Source: Planctomycetota bacterium (GTDB taxonomy: Bacteria; Planctomycetota; MHYJ01; WSZJ01; JACPWG01). From it: a stretch of 7,507 nucleotides of DNA. The stretch's first letter is position 1; each line of letters opens with the position of its first letter. Positions 1-5,085 of the stretch are shown one piece after another. The stretch is from contig JACRIP010000559.1 in NCBI GenBank assembly GCA_016220045.1, positions 1 to 7,507 on the forward strand, given 5' to 3'. The position numbers were made by a program, and so were the translations under genes. Below the pieces are notes generated by a model that worked only from the letters and a program-made list of their open reading frames with translations, was not told the DNA's origin and searched no databases.

Positions 1-900
1 CCGGCGGAGAGCGCGCCCGCGGTCGGCGGCGCCCCGCGCGGCTCCTGGTGGGCGGTCGTGGGCGCCGGCCCGGGCGCCTGGGTCAAGGTCCATTTCGGGG
101 GCCGGCCCCGCTGGATCGACGGCAGCGCGCTCGCCCGTCCCGGCGTCCCCTTTTTCGTCGACCTCGGTTGGCAACGCGAGGGCGTCTCCTCCGGCGTGGT
201 CTGGTACCGCCGCCATTTCGCCGAGCTCTCCGGCGGGCCGCAAATGGTAAATCTCCTCTACGCCGACCCGGCGCGCACCCGCATCCGGCCGCTCGCGGCG
301 ACCCGGCCGACCCGCACCAGCGGCATGGCCTCCGCCGCCGGCGCGCTGGCCGCCGTGAATGGTACTTTTTTTTCGCGCCGTGCGGACGGCACGGTCGCGC
401 CGACGCTGTACCTGAAAGTGAGCAACCGGCTGCTCAACATCACCGGCCGCCCGAACGGGCCGGTGCTGGGCATGGACGGGACGCTGGAGCTGCTCTGGCG
501 CTATCGGCCCGGGACCTGGGCGGGCGTGCCGAACGCCATCGGCAGCGTCGGGGAGTTGGTGAAGGACGGGGACCTGGTGGCGGCCGACGGCGACCCGGCG
601 GCGGACTACTACTGGGGGCGGAACCCGCGGACGGCGATGGGACTGACCGGGCCGGGGCGGCTGGTGCTCCTGACGGTGGATGGCCGTTCGAGCCGGTCGC
701 TGGGCCTGACGGTCGCGCAATTGGCTGCGCTGATGAAGCGGGTGGGCTGCGACCAGGCGGGGAATCTCGACGGGGGCGGCTCGACGACGATGTGGCTGCG
801 CCCGCGCGGAGTAGTCAACTATCCCTCCGATGACGGGGTCTGGGGTCACGCGGGGGAACGTGCGGTCGCCAACTGTCTGGCCGTGTTCGCGCGCGAGTGA
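1..900 (+). CDS. Phosphodiester glycosidase family protein (NAGPA/DUF2233 domain), 5' end outside window
   Basis: The reading frame is open from base 1, so the start lies upstream and 299 codons are visible. The first ~45 codons (AVVGAGPGAWVKVHFGG..RWIDGSALA) resemble a bacterial SH3-like wall- or ligand-binding segment. The rest is a phosphodiester glycosidase domain related to the human enzyme that uncovers mannose-6-phosphate (NAGPA). Family signatures are AVNGTFF (nt 352-372), NPRTAMG (622-642), LLTVDGRS, GLTVAQLAALM, NLDGGGSTTM (763-792) and a closing GERAVAN. Family members are thought to cleave sugar-phosphodiester bonds and are usually exported; any signal peptide would be upstream. 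The internal ATG at 58 would cut into the SH3-like segment, so I do not take it as the start. Codon use is strongly GC3-rich, like the kinase/TPR gene. An 8-T run (366-373) encodes part of the conserved FF. The family call is firm; the substrate is unknown. Confidence 0.88.
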   Translation, partial: PAESAPAVGGAPRGSWWAVVGAGPGAWVKVHFGGRPRWIDGSALARPGVPFFVDLGWQREGVSSGVVWYRRHFAELSGGPQMVNLLYADPARTRIRPLAATRPTRTSGMASAAGALAAVNGTFFSRRADGTVAPTLYLKVSNRLLNITGRPNGPVLGMDGTLELLWRYRPGTWAGVPNAIGSVGELVKDGDLVAADGDPAADYYWGRNPRTAMGLTGPGRLVLLTVDGRSSRSLGLTVAQLAALMKRVGCDQAGNLDGGGSTTMWLRPRGVVNYPSDDGVWGHAGERAVANCLAVFARE

Positions 901-958
901 GGGGGTGGGGCGGGCGCACGACCGCACCTGCACTTTGCTGTAAGGGCCCCCCTTGTGG

Positions 959-996
959 CCGCCCCGCAGCGCCGACGTCGTCGGCAGGCGGGGCGG
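959..996 (+). terminator. Bipartite GC hairpin downstream of the glycosidase gene, possible terminator
   Basis: The outer arms CCGCCCCGC (959-967) and GCGGGGCGG (988-996) pair over 9 bp. After a small AGC/AG internal loop, the inner arms GCCGAC (971-976) and GTCGGC (980-985) pair over 6 bp around a GTC loop. It begins 58 nt after the glycosidase stop. There is no T-tract after it, only ATTCCCCTTC, so intrinsic termination is uncertain. A protein-binding site or an RNA-stabilising structure is also possible. Confidence 0.4.
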
Positions 997-1076
997 GCAT
1001 TCCCCTTCGACTCGGGCACCGGGGGACAGCCCCGATGGCTCCCGGCGCGGCTTGATCGCATCACCGGATTGCGGCC

Positions 1077-1105
1077 TTGATCGGCGCCTCCGGACGGGGT
1101 ATCAT
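1077..1105 (+). promoter_or_regulatory. Sigma70-like promoter candidate for hicB
   Basis: TTGATC (1077-1082) and TATCAT (1100-1105) are separated by exactly 17 bp. They match the -35 consensus at 4 of 6 bases and the -10 at 5 of 6. Transcription would start near 1112, giving a leader of about 90 nt before the hicB ATG. Such AT-rich hexamers stand out in this GC-rich spacer. Planctomycete promoters are poorly characterised, so this is a plausible site, not a proven one. Confidence 0.45.
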
Positions 1106-1201
1106 CGTCGGCGTCGGGCTGCGGCTCCTGGCCCAGGGCTTCCACGTGCCGCGTGCGGTCCGGCCCCCCTCCCCAACGGGGCCCTTTACGGAAACTACCC
1201 C

Positions 1202-1432
1202 ATGAAACGCAAGTACGCGGTCGTCTACCAACCCATCGAGGACGGCTGGATCATGGCCCCCGTTCCGGAGCTGCCCGGGGCCGTCACTCAGGGGAGAACC
1301 CTGGCACAAGCCCGCTCCATGATCAAGGAGGCGGTCGAACTCGTACTCGAAAGCTACCGGGCAAATGCCGAGAAGGACGCCCAGGGCAACGCGATCTGGG
1401 AGACCTTGACCGTCGAGGTCCCGACCCGATGA
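1202..1432 (+). CDS. hicB: HicB-like antitoxin (type II toxin-antitoxin)
   Basis: A 76-residue protein with the HicB N-terminal pattern: YAVVYQPIEDGWIMAPVPELPG, with GW and P-LPG as hallmarks, followed by the helix TLAQARSMIKEAVELVLESY and a short VEVPTR end. HicB proteins adopt a partial RNase H fold that blocks the HicA mRNA-cleaving toxin. This one is the short form: the fold ends the protein and there is no C-terminal helix-turn-helix or ribbon-helix-helix domain, so direct operator binding is not evident. The ATG at 1202 is chosen because family similarity starts there; extending the frame upstream gives only Arg/Pro-rich sequence. There is no good Shine-Dalgarno (only GGAAA about 11 nt upstream). 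Its stop overlaps the start of hicA as ATGA, the normal translationally coupled arrangement, but hicA is destroyed (see 1429-1467). This is therefore probably an orphan antitoxin. Confidence 0.85.
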   Translation: MKRKYAVVYQPIEDGWIMAPVPELPGAVTQGRTLAQARSMIKEAVELVLESYRANAEKDAQGNAIWETLTVEVPTR

Positions 1433-1467
1433 AACGGCGGGCGGTCATTCGACACCTCAAGTCACAT
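1429..1467 (+). pseudogene. hicA: hicA toxin gene, truncated after ~13 codons
   Basis: The ATG at 1429 overlaps the hicB stop (ATGA). It reads MKRRAVIRHLKSH, matching the N-terminus expected of HicA mRNA interferases (MKRR-x2-IRHL-x2-H-G). At the next codon, where the family has Gly, the sequence stops being HicA-like and becomes the antisense of a TPR fragment on the minus strand. The double-stranded-RNA-binding fold and the catalytic His (in a GSHxxW/Y-type motif further on in the family) are absent. The frame stays open to about 1854 but is Pro/Arg-rich shadow sequence. The junction is at about 1461-1468. An active toxin cannot be made from this copy. Confidence 0.78.
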
Positions 1468-1969
1468 CGGCCAGCGCACCCCGCGCGTCCCCTTCCGCCG
1501 GGCGCAGCCCGCCACGCGCCTGGTACCCCTCGGGGTCGTCCGGCGCGGCCCGCACCGCCGCGTCGAAATCCGCGCGCGCCCCCGGCAGGGCCCCCCGCCC
1601 CTGCCGGTCCAGGCCGCGATCCACCCAGCCGCCCGCCAGCCCCGGATCGAACGCCACCGCCCGATCCAGATCCGCGCGCGCGCCGTCCGGATTGCCCCGA
1701 TCCCGCCGCACCTTCGCGCGCAGAAGAGGCGCCCACGCCATCTGGGGAGCGAGTTCGAGCGCGCGGTCGAGATCCGCTTCCGACTCGGCCAGATCGCCCT
1801 TCATCCAGCGGGCCTTCCCGCGATTGCACAGCATGTAATACGGGGTCCCCATGATCGCCCCGGTCGCCGTCAAGTGGGAGGCGGAGTCGAGCCGCTTGGC
1901 CGGCCCGAACTCCGCCACGTAGGCGTACCCGGTCCGGTCGAGGAGCGCGGAGGGTGTCGGTTTCGCCCG
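1457..1969 (-). pseudogene. Ser/Thr kinase-TPR gene relic (internal deletion, both ends lost)
   Basis: Read from 1969 downward, the first ~45 codons are a PknB-type kinase fragment: KPTPSALLDRTG (part of the catalytic loop), YVAEFGPAKRL (DFG region), LTATGAIMGTPYYM (activation segment up to the usual APEQ). The Asp of DFG, which holds Mg2+, is Glu, and the usual FGLAKR Leu is Pro. At about 1832 the sequence jumps in frame to TPR sequence (LCNRGKARWMKG...) that is ~90% identical to nt 5525-5896, skipping the rest of the kinase, the membrane helix and the earlier TPRs. It ends at a TGA at 1457, just past the junction with the hicA stump. The frame is open throughout, so the deletion is in frame. 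A GTG at 1918 could start a 153-residue peptide. The kinase N-lobe is absent: sequence upstream of 1969 is the ptuB gene. A functional kinase is not possible. Confidence 0.82.
1461..1832 (-). repeat. Direct repeat copy A (TPR segment), partner of 5525-5896
   Basis: 372 bp align without gaps to 5525-5896 at a constant offset of 4064 bp, with 37 mismatches by hand count (~90% identity). The last 32 bp (1801-1832) are identical. Similarity ends abruptly at 1832, at the kinase/TPR junction, and fades over the last ~15 bp near 1461, at the hicA junction. Both copies have the same orientation and enclose the Septu operon. Confidence 0.9.
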
Positions 1970-1970
1970 T

Positions 1971-2660
1971 TCAGAGAGGGCCTACGGCCGCGGGAGGTTT
2001 GCAACTGCGAAGATGTAGCCGCAGGGCGCCGATGAAGGACGTGGCGTCTCCGAGGATTGAGGTGATCTGCCTCTGGAGGGTGCGCAACCTGTGCCCGTCG
2101 GCCTTGGTCAGGGTGGCGCCTTTCGCTTCAAGGGCGGCCAGCATGTCCCTCGTTTTTCGATAGCGGTCGAGGACTTCACCGCGGAGGCTCGGGTAGACAC
2201 TTCCCGGACCGAGTTTCAGAAAGTCGATCACTTCTTTCCCCTCTGGAGTCACCCCCTGCAGGTACAGAACCTGCCAGGGTCGCCCTCTCTCCGCCATGGC
2301 CAGGGTCTTGAAGTGATCCTCCGTCCTAAAACCGGACGAGCACGGGTCCAGCAGGCAGCACTGGCTGCTCGGTGCAGCTTGGCTGCCGCCCTTCATTCGC
2401 TCCTTGTTGCCATTGCATTCGTGACATCCAAGGCGCAGGTTTTCCCACGCGTTCGCATTGGCGGCCGAGTGGGCCTTGGGCCGAAAGTGCTCACGGACCC
2501 CTCCTGTCACGGACTTCTCGCAATATGCGCACTTCCCCAGGAAAGCGTCCCGCAGCCACTCGAGAACTCTGGGGTCGCGCCAGGCCGTTTTCGAACCGCC
2601 GGCAAGGTGCTGCTGGACAGCAACCGGAGGTGGGAATGACTGAAGCGCTATGGGACGCAT
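1971..2660 (-). CDS. ptuB: PtuB-like HNH nuclease of a Septu anti-phage system
   Basis: A 229-residue protein with a zinc-type HNH domain. CAYC (C44, C47) and C79-x2-C82 are the likely zinc ligands, EHFRPK (H58) supplies the catalytic His, and WENL (N74) and CNGNK complete the motif. Around it lie the flanking features of PtuB: a Trp/Leu-rich N-terminal helix before KCAYCE, an LLDP motif (residues 103-106), and a late FLKLGPGSVYPSLRGEVLDRYR segment, the counterpart of the family's L-x-LN...L...R helix. In Septu, PtuB is the nuclease effector held by the PtuA ATPase, which cuts DNA after infection is sensed. It is last in a minus-strand operon and starts 12 nt after the ptuA stop. An AGGA ten bases before the ATG is a weak ribosome site. 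Its stop sits directly on the kinase relic, with no visible terminator between. Length and motifs look intact. Confidence 0.85.
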   Translation of the reverse strand: MRPIALQSFPPPVAVQQHLAGGSKTAWRDPRVLEWLRDAFLGKCAYCEKSVTGGVREHFRPKAHSAANANAWENLRLGCHECNGNKERMKGGSQAAPSSQCCLLDPCSSGFRTEDHFKTLAMAERGRPWQVLYLQGVTPEGKEVIDFLKLGPGSVYPSLRGEVLDRYRKTRDMLAALEAKGATLTKADGHRLRTLQRQITSILGDATSFIGALRLHLRSCKPPAAVGPL

Positions 2661-2672
2661 CCGTGGGGCATC

Positions 2673-4040
2673 CTACGCTGGAGAGGGGGTAGGGGTACCC
2701 CTGCCCCCGACATGGCCCGGCTCGGACCGGAGTCCCGACAGGCAATCCAATTCGGACTGGAGTTCATCAAGTCTCGCTTCCTCGTCGGGTTTCAGGCCAG
2801 GCTCATCGGCCTTCTGTAGGAGTAGAGCAATCTGATCTTGGAGCTCTTGGACGCGCTCGGGCAGATCGGTAGTGCCGAATAGTTTTCCCAGAAGGCCGAG
2901 CAGGCTGTCGCCGAGGAGGGCGCCATCCTGGGAGGTCACGGACTCGCTCTGGACGCCTTCCTTAGAGGGGATGAGCCGGTGCAGGGCGAAGCTGGTCTTG
3001 AGACCCACGAGTCCGGTCAGAACGAGGGGGGAGTGGGTGGCAACGATGAACTGCGCCGCGGGGCAGAGCATGTTCAGCCGGCGGATGATGGTCCTCTGCC
3101 AGGCCGGATGGAGATGCGCGTCCAATTCGTCGATGATGATGATCGCAGGCTGGTCGAGCTGGACGGGGTCGAGCACGGCGCGCGAGTACAGTATTCCCTC
3201 GACTACGCGAAGGACGATTCCGAGCGAACTCTTCTCTCCGTCTGAAAGCCTGCCGAATGGGACCTGGCAGCGGTCGTTCGTGATGTCGACGCGTCCCTGA
3301 CTGATGCTATAGGGCAGGAGTTCGTACGACGGCATGAACTTTCGGACGGCCTCCTGGTAGGTGGCGTATTCGAGTTGGTGGGTTGGTACCTTCTGTAGCT
3401 GATCGATCGACGCGCGCAGGTACGCCTGTCCCAGTCTGGTGAAGATGCTGCCAATCGGGTCCACCCCCTGAATGGCACGATTGATCATTTCAGCTCGAAT
3501 GGCAGATGGCGAAGGTGCCGGCTCAAGGGATGCCCTGATTGAATCCGAACCGGTGCCCGTAGGTCGTAGAGCCGGAATGAAGACGACCGGCGTCTTCTCG
3601 CCAAGAGCGATGCTTCCCGCCGTCTCGTAGATCCGCGCGCCGGACTTGCGAACTTCCCAGCGCCGATTCTGCGCAGGGTCCTCAACTCCGGGATCGAGGG
3701 ATTCGAGACACTTGAAACAGACGGAGTCCGATGCGGAGCTGCCCGCGGGAGATTCCGGCGTGGACTTGTTCGGATCGGACTCCATGAGTCCGGGGGCCTC
3801 CCTCCGCTCCCCTGCAAGTTCGATTTCCAAGGCCAGGGACTTGGTGCCCTGGCGCAGCCATTCCGCCTCTTCGACTTGGGTCGGAAATCGCCCGAGGGAT
3901 GCCACGGCCATCGCCTTCAGGAGCGTACTCTTCCCGCTCGCGTTGTCACCCAGAATGACGTTCCACCGCGGGTCGAGGTCCATGTGGACTTCGCCGAGGC
4001 ATTTCAGGTTGCTTGCGCGAAGCGAGGAGAGCCGCAGCAC
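2673..4040 (-). CDS. ptuA: PtuA-like AAA/ABC-type ATPase of a Septu anti-phage system
   Basis: A 455-residue ATPase of the SMC/OLD-like AAA class. Walker A is GDNASGKST (31-39), the ABC signature LSDGEKSSL (265-273), Walker B IIIIDELD (300-307, D304/E305) followed by the D-loop AHLHP, and the switch His ATHSP (H336). A helical tail (~393-437, PERVQELQDQIALLLQ and EEARLDELQSEL) looks like a coiled coil. In Septu, PtuA forms an oligomeric, nucleotide-sensing complex that carries PtuB; the adjacent HNH gene makes this a better call than a stand-alone OLD or RecF-like ATPase. Between the lobes, residues ~83-125 form a Ser/Pro-rich insert with CFKC (C108, C111). The start is GTG at 4040: no ATG exists upstream in frame before the stop at 4086-4088, and the protein begins with the usual N-terminal strand (LSSLRASNLKCLG). 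There is no clear Shine-Dalgarno. It lies 32 nt after the upstream gene and is probably coupled to it. Confidence 0.87.
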   Translation of the reverse strand: MLRLSSLRASNLKCLGEVHMDLDPRWNVILGDNASGKSTLLKAMAVASLGRFPTQVEEAEWLRQGTKSLALEIELAGERREAPGLMESDPNKSTPESPAGSSASDSVCFKCLESLDPGVEDPAQNRRWEVRKSGARIYETAGSIALGEKTPVVFIPALRPTGTGSDSIRASLEPAPSPSAIRAEMINRAIQGVDPIGSIFTRLGQAYLRASIDQLQKVPTHQLEYATYQEAVRKFMPSYELLPYSISQGRVDITNDRCQVPFGRLSDGEKSSLGIVLRVVEGILYSRAVLDPVQLDQPAIIIIDELDAHLHPAWQRTIIRRLNMLCPAAQFIVATHSPLVLTGLVGLKTSFALHRLIPSKEGVQSESVTSQDGALLGDSLLGLLGKLFGTTDLPERVQELQDQIALLLQKADEPGLKPDEEARLDELQSELDCLSGLRSEPGHVGGRGTPTPSPA

Positions 4041-4072
4041 GGAGGAGCCCCCAAATGGGTTGGCGATTGAGC

Positions 4073-4828
4073 CTAACCCGGGTACCTAGCCATCAGTTCA
4101 TTGCACGAGAGAATGAGCATCTCGAATGCGCGAAACGCAGTCCGGCCCGCCAGCTCAGAGTCCAACGGACGCGCAAGGTTCGGGAAGCGGATGCGCACCG
4201 ATCGCAGCCAATGGACGAAGCAGACGTCATGGCATGCTTCCGACTGCCCCAGAACCCATCTCCCCTCCCAGTTCTTCCCCGCCCGGTAGGGGCAAGTTGG
4301 AGAGTGCTGCGCAATCTTAACGGTCCGTTGAAGCCCGTTGCAGTCGGCGAATCGCTCGACCGATTCGCCGACAATCCCCCAGTTGCCTTCCTCAAAAGAC
4401 AAGTGACTCAGGTAGGGTCCGAGAGCCGGCTCGGCGGTTCCCAGCACCCAGAAAAGCTGTGCCGGTACCTCCGCAAGCCGGGCAATCGCCATCTCGAGGT
4501 AGACACCCTGAAGGAAGTTCGTCGCTCCCTGATCAACGCCTGCCTTGACGAACTCGTCGGCGCGGTCCCCCGGCTGCGTCAGGGCCTGCATGACCGTGCC
4601 CGGAGAGACCGGTGCGCACAACCACTTCAGCAGGTGGCGGCGATCGGCATCAACGGCCACCGCTAGCAGTTTGGAGGCGAGAGACTCAGGCAGGAAGGAC
4701 AGCACCATTCGGAGAGCATACCCAGCGGCGAGTAGCGTGTCCACGGCCGGAGCCCATTGACTCTGGGACCTCTCGGGGAGGCGGACCTGGCGAAGGAGGT
4801 GCATGAGAGCGGTGAGGTCGTAACTCAT
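4073..4828 (-). CDS. Unrecognised 251-aa protein, first gene of the Septu operon
   Basis: I do not recognise this protein. Starting at ATG 4828 it has 251 residues, looks mainly alpha-helical and soluble, and has no signal peptide or membrane helix. There is no nuclease, helicase, reverse transcriptase or TIR motif. The N-terminal half is Leu/Ala-rich helices (LLAAGYALRMVLSFLPESLASKLLAVAVD). The C-terminal third holds a His/Cys cluster, H175-x3-C179 and C199-H-x2-C203-x2-H206, which could bind zinc. Many Trp/Phe/Tyr residues (FEEGNWGIVGESVERF) suggest a folded core. The frame could extend to an ATG at 4924, but 4828 is preferred: a well-formed -10 ends 7 nt before it, and the extra 32 residues are Arg/His/Pro-rich. 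It leads ptuA by 32 nt on the same strand, so it is probably part of the defence system as a sensor, regulator or third subunit. That role is inferred from position only. Codon use and base composition resemble ptuA and ptuB. Confidence 0.75.
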   Translation of the reverse strand: MSYDLTALMHLLRQVRLPERSQSQWAPAVDTLLAAGYALRMVLSFLPESLASKLLAVAVDADRRHLLKWLCAPVSPGTVMQALTQPGDRADEFVKAGVDQGATNFLQGVYLEMAIARLAEVPAQLFWVLGTAEPALGPYLSHLSFEEGNWGIVGESVERFADCNGLQRTVKIAQHSPTCPYRAGKNWEGRWVLGQSEACHDVCFVHWLRSVRIRFPNLARPLDSELAGRTAFRAFEMLILSCNELMARYPG

Positions 4829-4835
4829 GCGGGCA

Positions 4836-4864
4836 ATTCTAGGAAGAGTCTCTCCCCTCGACAA
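4836..4864 (-). promoter_or_regulatory. Promoter of the Septu operon, probably leaderless
   Basis: Read on the minus strand, TTGTCG (4864-4859), a 17-bp spacer and TAGAAT (4841-4836) match the sigma70 consensus at 4 of 6 and 5 of 6 bases. Only 7 nt (4835-4829) separate the -10 from the ATG at 4828, so transcription should begin at or next to that ATG and the mRNA would have no ribosome-binding leader. Confidence 0.6.
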
Positions 4865-5085
4865 GGGAAAGCACGGGTGACGTAGATGGAGGGTGGGCAG
4901 GCGGCACCTGCGCCCTATGGTCATGGCAATTCACGGTGCCTTCCGAGACCCAGGCCCCAACGCGCAGCGGAGAGTGGACCGTAGCTGCCGTGCCAATCGG
5001 GCGCAGGGGATGTCAAACGCCAGCGCGGGCGATTTGCGATCAACTGGGCATCCCCCGTCCATGATCGCGAGGCCTCCCCCTGGGC
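4865..5085. other. Intergenic region between the Septu promoter and the TPR gene
   Basis: About 220 bp without a credible gene. It contains the imperfect hairpin at 5014-5036 and probably the right boundary of the lower-GC island. No tRNA, repeat or integrase site was seen. Confidence 0.5.
5014..5036 (-). terminator. Imperfect hairpin after the TPR gene, weak terminator candidate
   Basis: On the plus strand, CAAACGCC (5014-5021) pairs with GGCGATTTG (5028-5036) with one bulged base and a 6-nt loop. On the minus strand it lies about 50 nt after the TPR gene stop. No run of T follows it (ACATCCC), so the call rests on the stem and its position only. Confidence 0.28.

Larger units (their letters stand above)
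901..1201. other. Intergenic region between glycosidase gene and hicB
   Basis: About 300 bp with no convincing gene. It holds the hairpin at 959-996 and the promoter candidate at 1077-1105. A plus-strand frame is open across much of it and continues into hicB, but its first part is Arg/Pro-rich in the manner of antisense or noncoding GC-rich DNA and matches no family. Confidence 0.6.
1971..4864 (-). other. Septu-type defence operon (three genes)
   Basis: The transcript order is promoter, 251-aa protein, ptuA, ptuB, with gaps of 32 and 12 nt. The stretch is clearly less GC-rich than the kinase/TPR, hicB and glycosidase DNA around it. It uses more A/T-ending codons, which points to acquisition from elsewhere. 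No reverse transcriptase or retron RNA precedes it, so it is not the effector half of a retron such as Ec78, at least within this window. No transposase, integrase or tRNA is present. Confidence 0.78.

Noticed and set aside
48..833. Long plus-strand frame of 261 codons overlapping the glycosidase gene
   Set aside because: It is Arg/Pro-rich, matches nothing, and lies out of frame with a gene showing clear family motifs. This is the usual shadow of high-GC coding DNA.
953..1201. Upstream extension of the HicB frame
   Set aside because: The added 83 residues are Arg/Pro/Gly-rich with no HicB similarity, and the ATG at 1202 fits the family start.
1153..1854. 233-codon plus-strand frame after hicB
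   Set aside because: It crosses hicB out of frame and then runs antisense to the kinase/TPR relic; its composition is Pro/Arg/Ala-rich.
2091..2639. Plus-strand frame of 182 codons opposite ptuB
   Set aside because: It is antisense to a gene with intact HNH motifs; no domain was recognised.
4897..4911. Small GCAGG/CCTGC hairpin upstream of the Septu promoter
   Set aside because: A 5-bp stem is expected by chance in this GC-rich DNA.
4829..4924. Longer start for the 251-aa gene (ATG at 4924)
   Set aside because: It would place the promoter inside the gene, and the added residues look noncoding.
5011..5016. Perfect TTGACA on the minus strand as a distal Septu promoter
   Set aside because: No acceptable -10 lies 16-19 bp downstream; the promoter at 4836-4864 is better formed.
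4829..5085. Retron (reverse transcriptase and its RNA) upstream of ptuA, as in Ec78
   Set aside because: There is no reverse transcriptase motif in the window and no long a1/a2-type inverted repeat in this spacer.
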